Shown: positions 53,083 through 62,810, numbered from the stretch's first letter. The stretch: 64,000 nt of DNA from Draconibacterium halophilum (GCF_010448835.1 NZ_CP048409.1:1116001-1180000); one strand, 5' to 3'. The notes: generated by a model from the letters alone, not told the origin. Numbers and translations: made by a program.

Positions 53083-55464
53083 ATGAGACATTTTATTCTG
53101 TCATTTTTTATTCTGTTCACTTTTTCAGCATTTAGTCAGGTTAGTCAACTTAATAAAAGTCCGCTTTCCATTGAAACTATAATGCAGGATCCGGCCAAAT
53201 GGATCGGCACTTCGCCTAGCGATATCAGCTGGAGCGAAGATGGCGCAAAAATCTACTTTCAGTGGAATCCGGAGCAAGACACACTCGAATCGTTGTATGC
53301 ATACGAATTATCAAGCGAAGAAATAGAGAAAGTGAGTTTGGATGAGAAAAAAACACTGCCCGGCCGTCGCGGCGATTACAACAGTGATAAGTCAAAAAAA
53401 GTATTCACCCGAAACGGCAATCTCTTTCTGCTGGATATTAAAAGCGGAAAAGAAAAGCAGCTAACGGCGTGGTTTGATCGCGCTTCGTCGCCCGAGTTTG
53501 TTTTAGGTGATTCGAAAATAGCTTTCACTTTAGACAATAACCTGTTCACCATCGATCCGGAAACAGGGCTGATCACACAGCTCACCAATTTTGTTTCGGG
53601 GAATGAGAAAAAGGACAAATCATCGACAGGGCAGGCAAAATGGCTGGAAGACCAGCAAAAAGAATTGTTTGTGGTTTTGCAGGAACGGGAAGCTAAAAGC
53701 AAGGCGCGCGAAAATCGTCAGGAGATGGAGAAAGTAGACGAGCCTTTGAAGGTCTACACCGGGAAAAAGCGGGTGATGGATATTTCGTTGAGCCCAACAG
53801 GCGATTACATTAGTTATAGTTTGTATGAACGAGCTGCCGATGCAAAAGCAACTTCGGTAACACATCATGTTACTGAATCGGGATATACCGAAGAACGAAA
53901 TGCCCGCGCAAAAGTGGGAAGTCCGCAGGCATCGGTTGAAATGGGCATTTTTGATGTGAAGAACAACAAACTGATATCGATCGATAAAACACAAATTCCC
54001 GGTCTGAAAGATTTACCTGATTACCTGAGTGATTACCCAGAAAGTATGCCAAAAGAAGACGAAGAAATAGAAGATCGTGATGTGAATTTGTTGGGGCCAC
54101 TCTGGAATGAAACAGAAGATATGGCCGTGGTTGTAGCTTTATCGCAAGACAATAAAGACCGCTGGATAATGCTGCTCAACCCTGAAACAGGCGATTTGGA
54201 ATTACTCGATCGTCAGCGCGATGAGGCATGGATAGGTGGACCCGGAATTGGCGGCTGGGGCATGTCAACCGGAAGTATTGGCTGGATGCCTGATGGTGAG
54301 TCGGTTTGGTTTCATTCTGAGGAGTCGGGATACTCGCATTTGTACGCTGTAAATTGCAAAACCAAAAAGAAAACAACGCTTACCAAAGGCGAGTTTGAAG
54401 TTTCGGAGGCATCTATTTCGAACGATAAAAAAAGCTTTTACTTCATTGCCAACAAACAACATCCGGGAGTGAAACACTTGTACAAAATGCCGGTATGGGG
54501 AGGAAAACTCACGCAGATAACTTCAATGGAGGGCGGAAACGAAGTAACACTTTCGCCCGACGAAAAATATTTGGCTATTCGTCATTCCGAGGCCAATAAA
54601 CCCTGGGAACTCTATTTGCAGGAGAACAAAGCGGGTGCAGAAGCCATTCAATTAACGCATTCAACCACCGATGCGTTTAATGAATACGACTGGCGTACGC
54701 CCGAGTACATTACTTTTAATGCTGCCGATGGTTCCGAAGTTCATGCCCGTTTATATCGTCCTGAGTCGCCCGAGCAAAACGGGCCCGCAGTAATTTTTGT
54801 ACATGGCGCGGGATACTTACAAAATGCACATAAATGGTGGAGCAGCTATTTCCGCGAGTACCAATTCCATAATATTTTGGTGGATAACGGTTATACGGTA
54901 CTGGATATTGATTACCGTGGAAGTGCCGGTTATGGCCGCGACTGGCGAACAGGAATTTACCGCTGGATGGGTGGACTCGATCTGTCGGATCAGGTAGACG
55001 GTGCAAAAATGCTTGTAGATAAATATAATGTTTCGGCAGATAAAATTGGTATTTACGGTGGCTCGTATGGTGGTTTTATTACACTAATGGCCATGTTTAA
55101 CGAGCCGGAAACTTTTTCAGCCGGTGCAGCTTTACGTTCGGTAACCGACTGGGCACATTACAACCACGGTTATACTGCCAATATTCTGAATACGCCAGTG
55201 CAGGACAGTATTGCTTACGTAAAAAGTTCGCCTATAAATTTTGCCGATGGACTGCAAGGCAACTTGCTCATGTGCCACGGAATGGTTGACGATAATGTAC
55301 AATTTCAGGATATTGTTCGCCTGACGCAACGGCTGATTGAGTTGGGTAAAGAAAACTGGGAGCTGGCCGTTTTTCCGGTAGAAGCTCACGGTTTTGTTGA
55401 ACCCAGCAGCTGGACAGACGAATACCGACGAATCTTTAAATTGTTTGAAGAGACTTTGAAATAA
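53083..55464 (+). CDS. S9-family (DPP-IV-like) serine peptidase
   Basis: A 793-residue exported peptidase with a signal peptide (ending FSAFSQ). The N-terminal beta-propeller (about 40-510) precedes an alpha/beta-hydrolase domain with the triad Ser 661 (GGSYGGF), Asp about 736-737 (MVDDNV) and His 769 (EAHGF). This arrangement fits dipeptidyl peptidase IV or prolyl oligopeptidase-like enzymes that remove N-terminal dipeptides or degrade peptides taken in by Bacteroidota. Probably periplasmic. A terminator follows directly. Confidence 0.93.
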   Translation: MRHFILSFFILFTFSAFSQVSQLNKSPLSIETIMQDPAKWIGTSPSDISWSEDGAKIYFQWNPEQDTLESLYAYELSSEEIEKVSLDEKKTLPGRRGDYNSDKSKKVFTRNGNLFLLDIKSGKEKQLTAWFDRASSPEFVLGDSKIAFTLDNNLFTIDPETGLITQLTNFVSGNEKKDKSSTGQAKWLEDQQKELFVVLQEREAKSKARENRQEMEKVDEPLKVYTGKKRVMDISLSPTGDYISYSLYERAADAKATSVTHHVTESGYTEERNARAKVGSPQASVEMGIFDVKNNKLISIDKTQIPGLKDLPDYLSDYPESMPKEDEEIEDRDVNLLGPLWNETEDMAVVVALSQDNKDRWIMLLNPETGDLELLDRQRDEAWIGGPGIGGWGMSTGSIGWMPDGESVWFHSEESGYSHLYAVNCKTKKKTTLTKGEFEVSEASISNDKKSFYFIANKQHPGVKHLYKMPVWGGKLTQITSMEGGNEVTLSPDEKYLAIRHSEANKPWELYLQENKAGAEAIQLTHSTTDAFNEYDWRTPEYITFNAADGSEVHARLYRPESPEQNGPAVIFVHGAGYLQNAHKWWSSYFREYQFHNILVDNGYTVLDIDYRGSAGYGRDWRTGIYRWMGGLDLSDQVDGAKMLVDKYNVSADKIGIYGGSYGGFITLMAMFNEPETFSAGAALRSVTDWAHYNHGYTANILNTPVQDSIAYVKSSPINFADGLQGNLLMCHGMVDDNVQFQDIVRLTQRLIELGKENWELAVFPVEAHGFVEPSSWTDEYRRIFKLFEETLK

Positions 55465-55476
55465 TAGACTTGTAAA

Positions 55477-55508
55477 GAAAGCCTGACCTCAAGTCAGGCT
55501 TTCTCTTT
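55477..55508 (+). terminator. Terminator after the S9 peptidase gene
   Basis: GAAAGCCTGAC pairs with GTCAGGCTTTC around CTCAA, followed by TCTTTT. Confidence 0.9.
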
Positions 55509-55591
55509 TGGTTTTGTAGAAAATATGCTGAACTTCTCGGGTAGAATATTCGTTTAAGTGGATAGAACATAAACAATGGGAGAGTACATCA

Positions 55592-56599
55592 ATGAATACC
55601 GGGCAGAAAGAAACAACCCAAACTAATCCGTGGCAAAGTTTTATAAAAAATTCGGCGTCCTATCAAAAACCTGATTCCTTAAAAAGTGTATGGCAAATTA
55701 TTAACACCTTTATTCCGTACGTTGGCGTGTGGATATTGCTGGTTTATAGTTTGTCGGTTTCGTTGTGGCTTACCGTACCTCTGTTAATTATTGCAGCCGG
55801 GTTACTGGTTCGTCTGTTTATTATTTTTCACGATTGCGGGCACGGCTCGTTTTTTAAATCACAAAAGGCCAACCGATATGTAGGAATGCTGTTTGGTATT
55901 TTGGCATTTACGCCCTACGATAAATGGCACAGCATGCACATGAAACACCATGCCACTGTTGGAAATCTTGATAAACGTGGTGTTGGCGATGTATGGACTA
56001 TGACAAAAGAGGAGTACCTGGCCAGTTCGAAAAAGAGGCGGCTGTATTACCGCTTGTACAGGCATCCGATTACGATGTTTGGCATTGGCTCGCTTTATGT
56101 ATTTCTTATTCAAAACCGATTTACAAAAGACTGGATGACACAAAAACAGAAAAACAATGTTTATCTCACCAATATTGTGTTGGTACTCCTGATTGTTGCG
56201 ATGAGTTTTGCAATCGGTTTTTTCACCTATCTCATCCTGCAGTTCATTATAATCTACATGGCTGGCATGGCCGGATTGTGGTTGTTTTATCTGCAACACC
56301 AGTACGAGGATGTAACGTGGGTGAGGAGCAACGATTGGAACTACACAAAACTGGCGCTCGAAGGTAGTTCGTTTGTGAAATTTCCCAAGCTGCTTCAATG
56401 GTTTTCGGGGAATATAGGCTTTCATCATATCCATCATATTAATGCCCGCATACCCAACTACAATTTGCCAAAAGTTTATGCCGAGAATAAAATTTTCAGA
56501 GCGGTAAAACCGGTTACTTTTCGCGCAAGTCTGCGCACCATGCGCTTACGTTTATGGGACGAGAAACTACAGAAACTAGTGGGATTTGAGGAAATCTAA
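55592..56599 (+). CDS. Membrane fatty-acid desaturase
   Basis: A 335-residue integral membrane desaturase. The three His boxes are HDCGH (80-84), HMKHH (116-120) and HHIHH (about 275), which hold the di-iron centre. Four to six hydrophobic segments flank them. It matches the delta-12/omega-type acyl-lipid desaturase group, which introduces cis double bonds in membrane lipids and helps cold adaptation. The electron donor is not encoded next to it. The next genes (small lipoprotein, DoxD/DoxX-like) are on the same strand and may be co-transcribed. Confidence 0.92.
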   Translation: MNTGQKETTQTNPWQSFIKNSASYQKPDSLKSVWQIINTFIPYVGVWILLVYSLSVSLWLTVPLLIIAAGLLVRLFIIFHDCGHGSFFKSQKANRYVGMLFGILAFTPYDKWHSMHMKHHATVGNLDKRGVGDVWTMTKEEYLASSKKRRLYYRLYRHPITMFGIGSLYVFLIQNRFTKDWMTQKQKNNVYLTNIVLVLLIVAMSFAIGFFTYLILQFIIIYMAGMAGLWLFYLQHQYEDVTWVRSNDWNYTKLALEGSSFVKFPKLLQWFSGNIGFHHIHHINARIPNYNLPKVYAENKIFRAVKPVTFRASLRTMRLRLWDEKLQKLVGFEEI

Positions 56600-56658
56600 A
56601 TTCGTCGGGACAAATCAGGCAGCAAACAATTTATACCTTCCGTTGTTTTTCGATATTA

Positions 56659-57033
56659 ATGGTACGCATTCAACAATACATTCACTGGTTAAAACATGCA
56701 TTACTCGTAGTAGTTGCCTTGTTTTCGCTGGCATCGTGTTCGGTAAAAGAACCGGTGTTCAGAGCTATTGGAGCCGATTACCAACGTCCGTTAAATAAAA
56801 CCAGAACAACCCCGAACTTTGAAAATCATTGCAAAACATCGCCGGACAGATATCAGATCAACAGTAATTTTTACAATTCAGATCATAAAGTTTTACGAAC
56901 TAGCAATGAATGGGCTGAGTTCGTTTGGCAACAAGCTATCGATACTGAAAAATCGCTGCCAGAGTCTGAAATTGTTTCCGAAAACATCCGGCTCTACATC
57001 CTTTTTAAACGGTTAAAATTTGATATGGCGTAA
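56659..57033 (+). CDS. Small lipoprotein of unknown function
   Basis: A 124-residue protein with an N-terminal hydrophobic stretch and a lipobox (SLASC, Cys about 27), so it is probably a lipoprotein. The mature part is polar with no motif known to me (PDRYQINSNFYNSDHKVLRT). It has no cysteine pairs. It lies between the desaturase gene and the DoxD-like gene. Confidence 0.55.
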   Translation: MVRIQQYIHWLKHALLVVVALFSLASCSVKEPVFRAIGADYQRPLNKTRTTPNFENHCKTSPDRYQINSNFYNSDHKVLRTSNEWAEFVWQQAIDTEKSLPESEIVSENIRLYILFKRLKFDMA

Positions 57034-57092
57034 AAGTCATTGCCCCAACGCATTTCGCAAATCATTTTTAATAACCGTAAAATCATTTTACA

Positions 57093-58108
57093 ATGAATAT
57101 TCATTCGAATAAGTCGGCAAATACTGCCGGACTTTTCACGTTAGCAATCCGTCTGGTAGTTGGCTGGACTTACTTTTCTGCCTTTTGGCGCCGTGTGGTA
57201 CTTGTCGATAAACTTGACCCGGAAGGGGCTGCCTACATCGGCGAAAAATTCAATCACTTTCTGCCCAACGCTTTGGGAATAAAACCCATAATCGAACACC
57301 TGGTCACCCATCCCGAGCAGTTGTGGGGGCGATGGTGGTTTTCACAATTATAGAGGCCATTGTCGGGCTGTTTATAATGCTGGGATTTTTTACCCGATTA
57401 ATGAGTGTTGGCGTTTTTGGCCTGGCTGCTGGAATTCTGCTGGGCTCAGGTTGGATTGGAACCACCTGCCTCGATGAATGGCAAATCGGGGTACTGGGAA
57501 TTGCTGCCGGTTTTACCTTGTTTTTTAGTGGCAGCGGTGCCTATTCGCTCGATCAGTTGGTGTTGAAAAAGAAACTCAAATTCACACAAAGCCGGTGGTT
57601 TGTTTGGCTGGGTTCGGGCGAACTTCCGATAAAGAATATAAAACCCATGGTGCTTGTTGGCTCGCTGGGAATTTTGTTTCTAACGCTGTTTACCAACCAG
57701 GTTTTTCATGGTGGATTGTACGGGAAATTGCACAACAAATCAGTAAAACCTAAAATTGAAATCAGCGATGCCAATATTGAAAATAACATCCTTCAGTTTG
57801 AAATTTACCGAACCGAAGGCGTGGATGTGTATGGTTCGTTCTTGATCGGGATTCAGCTAAGCGATGAGAATGGAAATATAGTGTTGGAAAAAACAGGCGA
57901 AGAATTAGCCACGTTTCCGGCCGACCAGATTCTTAACCACTACGTAACCAAAGTAAAACCGGGGAAACACAGTTTGATTGTTCCGCTGGGAGCAAAAGCC
58001 GATTTGGCTTTAAACGTGAGTAACATCAACATACATGCGGGAAACGCATACACATTGAAACTTATCGACATTAGTGGCCTGGAGTGGGAGAGCAAAGTGC
58101 AGCTCTAA
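57093..58108 (+). pseudogene. DoxD/DoxX-like membrane protein with a frameshift
   Basis: Two frames make one protein. The first (57093-57353) has the membrane start TLAIRLVVGWTYFSAFWRR and NHFLPNALGIKPIIEHLV. At the G-run 57325-57329 (TTGTGGGGGCGATGG) one G seems missing, and the frame beginning near 57330 continues AMVVFTIIEAIVGLFIMLGF to the end at 58108. The protein would be a TQO small subunit DoxD-type (thiosulfate:quinone oxidoreductase) with the DoxA-like C-terminal domain fused. A real 5-versus-6 G difference would kill it or make it switchable; otherwise it is a sequence error. Confidence 0.8.
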
Positions 58109-58120
58109 AATTATAGCTTA

Positions 58121-58153
58121 AGTGATAGTATGACTCTAAGTCATGCTATCACT
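58121..58153. repeat. 33-nt hairpin, copy 2
   Basis: The same 15-bp stem and CTA loop as at 45746-45778. One base pair in the stem is exchanged in a compensatory way (C-G in copy 1, G-C here at position 4/30). It lies 12 bp after the DoxD-like stop. Confidence 0.8.
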
Positions 58154-58202
58154 GTTTAGCCATGCATTTTTACTACTTTTAGCATCAAGCAATCGAGTTA
58201 CT

Positions 58203-59384
58203 ATGACTGAAAAATCTGTCTTTCACAATAAAAACATCTATTTCATTTTTGGCGTAACCCTTATTGCCATGATGGGTGTGGCAAGTATTACTCCCGCTTT
58301 CCCCGATATTATCCGCTATTTCGATATCAGTCCGCAACAAGTAGGTTGGCTGATAGTTGCCTTTACGTTGCCCGGTATTTTTCTAACGCCTTTTACCGGA
58401 ATTTTAGCCGATCGTTATGGCCGAAAAGTGGTGTTGGTGCCCTCCTTGTTTATTTTCGGATTTGCAGGATTTGCCTGTATGTTTGCACCTGGATTCTACT
58501 CGTTGCTGGCACTTCGGTTTTTGCAGGGAGTTGGTGCCAGTTCCTTATCAAGTATGAATATTACGCTGGTTGGCGATCTTTTCGATGGTAAGAAACGTAC
58601 CGCAGTAATGGGCTATAATGCCAGTGTGCTGAGTATTGCTACTGCATCGTACCCGGCGCTTGGCGGGGTTATTGCCATTTTTGGGTGGCAGTATATTTTT
58701 GCTTTGCCTATTCTGGCCATTCCGCTGGGCATTTGGGTAATGAAAGGGCTGAATAATCCGGAGCCCAAAAATAAAGCAAAACTACGTTCCTATTTTGGAC
58801 GCGTATGGCTTACGATTAATCAGCGAACGGTTTGGGGACTTTTCGCCGTAAACTTTATTTTATTTCTGATTTTATACGGTACCTTCCTTACGTATTTCCC
58901 ACTGCTGATGGAAAAACGCCTGGGCGCCGATTCTTCACGTATCGGGCTGATGATGTCGCTGATGTCGATTACAACGGCTATTATGAGTTCGCAACTGGCA
59001 CGCCTTAACCGATTGCTGGGGCAAAAACGGCAACTGATAATTGGCAGTGCGTTTTATATGGTGGCTTCGTTGTTAATGATTAATGCCAACAGCTATATGA
59101 TGTTGAGTGTGGCTGTTATCGTTTTTGGTTTTGGGCACGGCATTACCATTCCGTCCATTCAAAATATGCTGGTTGGCTATGCGGCTATTAACGAGCGGGC
59201 GGCATTTATGTCGCTAAACTCGATGGTGCTGCGTGGCGGACAAACTTTTGGGCCGCTAATGGTGGGGGTCTTTTATGCGATTGGCGGTTTGCAGGCCAGT
59301 TTCCTGTCGGGGGCAATTATGGCTTTGCTCATGATGATCATCATTTTTGCCACCGTACATACGAAAAAAACAACAAGCGAATAA
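58203..59384 (+). CDS. MFS efflux transporter
   Basis: A 393-residue inner-membrane protein (ATG 58203; a longer frame begins in the hairpin repeat). It has 12 hydrophobic segments, the motif A loop GILADRYGRKVVL after helix 2 and the FLQGVGASSLSSMN helix 4 motif, typical of drug:H+ antiporters (DHA1). Substrates are unknown. Confidence 0.9.
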   Translation: MTEKSVFHNKNIYFIFGVTLIAMMGVASITPAFPDIIRYFDISPQQVGWLIVAFTLPGIFLTPFTGILADRYGRKVVLVPSLFIFGFAGFACMFAPGFYSLLALRFLQGVGASSLSSMNITLVGDLFDGKKRTAVMGYNASVLSIATASYPALGGVIAIFGWQYIFALPILAIPLGIWVMKGLNNPEPKNKAKLRSYFGRVWLTINQRTVWGLFAVNFILFLILYGTFLTYFPLLMEKRLGADSSRIGLMMSLMSITTAIMSSQLARLNRLLGQKRQLIIGSAFYMVASLLMINANSYMMLSVAVIVFGFGHGITIPSIQNMLVGYAAINERAAFMSLNSMVLRGGQTFGPLMVGVFYAIGGLQASFLSGAIMALLMMIIIFATVHTKKTTSE

Positions 59385-59730
59385 TAACCAATTCCTGGTT
59401 CTATTTTGCCGGCAGCCGGGCTTTCCGCTAAAGTTGCCACCGTGTTTGGCAGTTCCACCAACGGCAGTGGGGTAGCTCCCTGTGGTCGCTCCCAACTGCC
59501 AGGTGTCACAAGCCAAACACTGCGGCAAGCTACCGCTGCAATCCCTGCCGGGGGCCGGTGGCGCTGCTTGGCGGGCATTTGTTACTGCACCGCGGCTTCG
59601 CTGCCGCGCGAATCCTTTCGCGTGGTTTAAGCGGATGGCCCTCTAAAACGAAAAATTTTATAGGCCCACGTGGCAGATGCCCGGTCAAAATGCGTTTTGT
59701 ACCACCAACTATGCACTGTGCACAAGAAAA

Positions 59731-59855
59731 AACACATTTGAAACCAACTTCTGTCACCTGGGGGCGTAAAAAAATGCGTTTGAAACTAACTTCTGTTACC
59801 TGAGGATGAAAAAAAACGCGTTTGAAACCGACTTCTGTCACCTGTGGGAGGCTTA
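59731..59855. repeat. 42-bp minisatellite, three copies
   Basis: Units with TTTGAAACC(A/G)ACTTCTG (one copy ACTAACTTCTG) repeat with exact 42-bp spacing (TTTG at 59737, 59779 and 59821). 42 bp is 14 codons; on the minus strand they read as PQVTEVGFKRVFFH-like units, which I take as a by-product. Confidence 0.8.
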
Positions 59856-59921
59856 AAATCAGACAGTTAGAATAGTTAGTGAGTGTGGGCTGTTCGGAAA
59901 GCCGCCCGAACCAAACCATAA

Positions 59922-60010
59922 GGGCTAAAGCCCGGTGCTGAGGGGCTATGCTTAACCCCGGTATTAATGCCGGGGTTAGTGATCCTGCTGCCAAAGTTGG
60001 GCTTTAGCCC
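59922..60010. repeat. Nested palindromes
   Basis: Outer arms GGGCTAAAGCCC (59922-59933) and GGGCTTTAGCCC (59999-60010) enclose the hairpin TAACCCCGG/CCGGGGTTA (59953-59961, 59970-59978). It could fold into a cruciform or REP-like structure. Confidence 0.7.
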
Positions 60011-60244
60011 CCGCTGCCGCTGCCGCGCGATTCTAGGAGGGATTCGCGCGGTAGCGGAAACTTATCTGTATTGTTTTATTTTTTTATTATGCTAACTTTA
60101 GGCTTCAATAAAAACCAGAACCGTTGAATGCTCACTCTGCAATAACATTTATACAAAAAGTTGGCTTATACATACGTTATTGGGCATATTGAAAAACTCT
60201 ATCGATAATGGCCTTTATTAATTCGCAAACTGAAAAAACAATTT

Positions 60245-60703
60245 ATGAAACTATGCCTATACTCAAATACAATAGAAAAAAGGGTTCCGGGAAATGCTGA
60301 CTTATATATTGAATCTTTTATGAAAAAGATTCAGTGGAAACTAAAGGAACTCGGAGCCAGGTCAGAAGTAAAAATTAACACAATTGAATTTGAAAGAACC
60401 GTTAGAAATACGACACATTCAGGAGAGAATAAAATAGAGGCTCTAAAAATTTTAAGAGAAGGATTTGTTCGAATTGAAAAGAATGGTTCAAATAGAATTC
60501 AAATATTTTGGGAAGTTAAGCTTGACATTTTACTGTTCCTTTCAATTATGGTAGGATTAATTATTGGACTAATAGTTGGATTTATCGATTCTGGAATTGT
60601 GCTATCAATTATTACAGGACTGCTGTTTTCAATAATGGTATACTTCATTGGATACTCGGTAATAAAAATAAAGATTGACAGAATTGTTGAAACATCTGTG
60701 TGA
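60245..60703 (+). CDS. Small membrane protein of unknown function
   Basis: A 152-residue protein. The first 90 residues are charged and soluble, then two hydrophobic segments follow (about 95-115 and 120-143). No motif is recognised. Coding potential is moderate; the region is AT-rich compared with the main genome, as is the next gene. Confidence 0.55.
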   Translation: MKLCLYSNTIEKRVPGNADLYIESFMKKIQWKLKELGARSEVKINTIEFERTVRNTTHSGENKIEALKILREGFVRIEKNGSNRIQIFWEVKLDILLFLSIMVGLIIGLIVGFIDSGIVLSIITGLLFSIMVYFIGYSVIKIKIDRIVETSV

Positions 60704-60771
60704 TTTTGATAAAATTTTTTAGATGAACATTCTCAATACAAAATCATTACATTTGATATATACATGATACT

Positions 60772-61788
60772 ATGAAAAACAAGCACATTCTTTATTCCCT
60801 AATAGTAGCTATTATTAGCTTACAACTTTCCGCATTTAATCTTTTCGCACAGAATAATTTGTTAAGCTTCAATAATAATAATCAGTTTAAAATTGTGCAG
60901 TTTACTGATTGTCATTTCTACAATGGTGGGGAAAAGTCGCCAGAAGTACTTGAAAATATCAAAGCCATTATGGAAGCAGAAAAACCTGATTTAGTTATTC
61001 TAACAGGTGATATTGTAACAGGGAGTGGAGATAATTGGCCAACATTAGCAAGTTGGGAATTACTAACAGAAGTGTTAATTCAATACAAAACTCCATATGC
61101 TGTCACTTTTGGAAATCATGATGATGAAGCACAAATCTCAAGGAAGGAATTATTAAAATACCTTTCTAAACGTCCGTATTGTGTTATTTCTGATGAAGGA
61201 GGTGATGAAGTTAAAGGAATAGGGAACTATGTATTACCCATTTATAACCAAAACGAAATTGTTGAAAAACTTATCTACTGCCTTGATTCCAGAAGCTATT
61301 CTTTAGCCCAAAATAAAGGGGTGGATGGCTATGCATGGTTTGATCAATCTCAGATTAGGTGGTTTGCACGAACGAATCAATCGTGGTTAACGAAAAATCA
61401 AAACGCTCAATCTTTACTATTCTTTCATATTCCACTTCCCGAATATAAACAAGCGTTTGATAATGGGGGATTTAGAAATGGAGTACGAATGGAAGATGAA
61501 TGTTCGCCAAAAATTAACACAGGTATGTTTTCGGAAATGGTACTTCAGGGAAATGTTTTAGGTTCTTTTGTGGGGCATGACCATAATAATAACTACGTAG
61601 CGCAATTATTTCAAATTGCGTTGTGCTATGGATACTTTTCTGGTGGTAATTCTTATTGTGATCTTCCGCTTAATGGAGCCCGGATCATTCTTCTGGAAGA
61701 AAACAAAAGAACTTTTACTACCTGGCTGAGAAGAATAGATGGGAAGATACTATATGAAGTAGAATTACCTTACTCAGAAAAGAAATAA
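60772..61788 (+). CDS. Exported metallophosphoesterase
   Basis: A 338-residue calcineurin-like phosphoesterase with a signal peptide (ending FAQ). Metal-binding motifs are FTDCH (47-51 region), VILTGDIVTG, the GNHD motif (TFGNHDDE) and GHDHNNNY late in the sequence, all present. It resembles bacterial purple-acid-phosphatase-like or DevT-type enzymes. It is probably secreted to the periplasm for phosphate release. Base composition is more AT-rich than that of the housekeeping genes. Confidence 0.87.
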   Translation: MKNKHILYSLIVAIISLQLSAFNLFAQNNLLSFNNNNQFKIVQFTDCHFYNGGEKSPEVLENIKAIMEAEKPDLVILTGDIVTGSGDNWPTLASWELLTEVLIQYKTPYAVTFGNHDDEAQISRKELLKYLSKRPYCVISDEGGDEVKGIGNYVLPIYNQNEIVEKLIYCLDSRSYSLAQNKGVDGYAWFDQSQIRWFARTNQSWLTKNQNAQSLLFFHIPLPEYKQAFDNGGFRNGVRMEDECSPKINTGMFSEMVLQGNVLGSFVGHDHNNNYVAQLFQIALCYGYFSGGNSYCDLPLNGARIILLEENKRTFTTWLRRIDGKILYEVELPYSEKK

Positions 61789-62357
61789 TTAAGCTTTTCG
61801 ATATTTCAAAGATAGTTATCAGTATCTGAACTGATTTAAAAAGGCTTAGAATAAAGTTTAAAGTTAATTGCAGGGATAGTGATAAAACAAAGGGTTTTAG
61901 TCCGCACCAACTACCTCTCGTTTGTTCCTCGCTGGTGCCGATTTGTAACCGGTACTTTTTTGTGGATACATTGGGGTTAAGAGACATTATTTTTCTCTAG
62001 TGCTTAGTTCTTTCAAAGGAATCACTTTGCGGGAAATGACAGCCAAATCAAACTATTAGTACCTAATGGCTCGTGACTACAGCTCTTTCAGAGCGATGAT
62101 TGAATTCATGGAAATACACAGGGCGTTACCCTGTGTTATTGCTTAAGCACCTTTGGTGCTACTTATCTGACAGTTGGATTTTAAAATCCCTCACAGTTGC
62201 CAATTTGAAGTAGACATATTTTATGATACATAAAATGCAAAGATTTATTGCTAAATTGAGGCTATCGGAGTTAAAATAGCCCAACGCCCTATGAAATAAA
62301 AGTAGAATCGAACATCGCCCTGAAAGGGCATAAGAATAAACACATAAAAACACAATT
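61789..62357. other. Gap with repeat remnants before the transposase
   Basis: A 569-bp gap. A GCACCA/TGGTGC hairpin with the flank GCCGATTT-TAA-TACTTTTTT lies at about 61909-61975; the same flank (GCCGATTTATAATTGCTACT) appears after the right repeat at about 62933, suggesting an old copy. 62075-62206 is the left 132-bp repeat. A GCCC/GGGC hairpin lies at 62317-62329, 28 bp before the transposase ATG. Confidence 0.55.
62075..62206 (+). repeat. Left 132-bp direct repeat
   Basis: It starts GACTACAGCTCTTTCAGAGC and ends CAGTTGCCAATTT, with three small hairpins inside. Confidence 0.85.
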
Positions 62358-62810
62358 ATGCCTCAATCACTATCAAAAGTTTACACCCACATTACATTCA
62401 GCACCAAAAACAGACAAAACTTAATCGACACCGAAATTGAACAACGTCTTTTTAATTATCTGGGTGGTATTTGCAAAGGTCTCGATTGTTTTCCGGTTCA
62501 AATAGGAGGATTTAAAAATCATATACATATACTATGTACGTTGGCTCGGGGTACAACACAGTCAATTCTGCTCGAAAAGCTAAAAAAGGAATCATCGAAA
62601 TGGATAAAAACCGTTGATACAAAATACCATAATTTTTATTGGCAACACGGTTATGGTATTTTTTCTGTTAACCCATCAGAAATTAATATTGTTGAAGAAT
62701 ATATACTAAAACAAGCCGAACACCACAAAACCAAAACCTTTGAAGAAGAATTTCGCGCCTTTCTAAAGAAGTATAAGGTAGTGTATGATGAAAGATATGT
62801 TTGGGATTGA
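62358..62810 (+). CDS. tnpA: IS200/IS605-like Y1 transposase (RAYT-type)
   Basis: A 150-residue Y1 HUH transposase. The HUH motif is NHIHIL (His 55, His 57) and the catalytic Tyr is about 115 (EEYILKQAEHH), with the family's C-terminal YDERYVWD. It is full length. The missing TnpB and the flanking REP-like repeats make a domesticated or REP-spreading transposase (RAYT) likely, although direct repeats at both ends would also allow the unit to move. Confidence 0.92.
   Translation: MPQSLSKVYTHITFSTKNRQNLIDTEIEQRLFNYLGGICKGLDCFPVQIGGFKNHIHILCTLARGTTQSILLEKLKKESSKWIKTVDTKYHNFYWQHGYGIFSVNPSEINIVEEYILKQAEHHKTKTFEEEFRAFLKKYKVVYDERYVWD

Larger units (their letters stand above)
59385..60244. other. 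GC-rich repeat field between MFS and membrane genes
   Basis: An 860-bp stretch without a supported gene. 59431-59533 has inverted arms (GTGTTTGGC with GCCAAACAC). Two CCGCGCGA/TCGCG(C/T)GG hairpins lie near 59612-59632 and 60023-60051. Nested palindromes lie at 59922-60010 and a minisatellite at 59731-59855. Base composition is clearly higher in G+C than in neighbours. Confidence 0.65.

Noticed and set aside
55859..56437. 192-codon minus-strand ORF
   Set aside because: It lies wholly opposite the desaturase gene, whose His boxes are conserved; it is a shadow frame.
59731..59855. Possible CRISPR array
   Set aside because: Three units of 42 bp follow each other without unique spacers; it is a tandem repeat. 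No cas gene is near.
59530..59994. Minus-strand ORF with 14-residue repeats (PQVTEVGFK-like)
   Set aside because: It arises from the 42-bp minisatellite and palindromes, has no signal, domain or ribosome site, and the region is repeat DNA.
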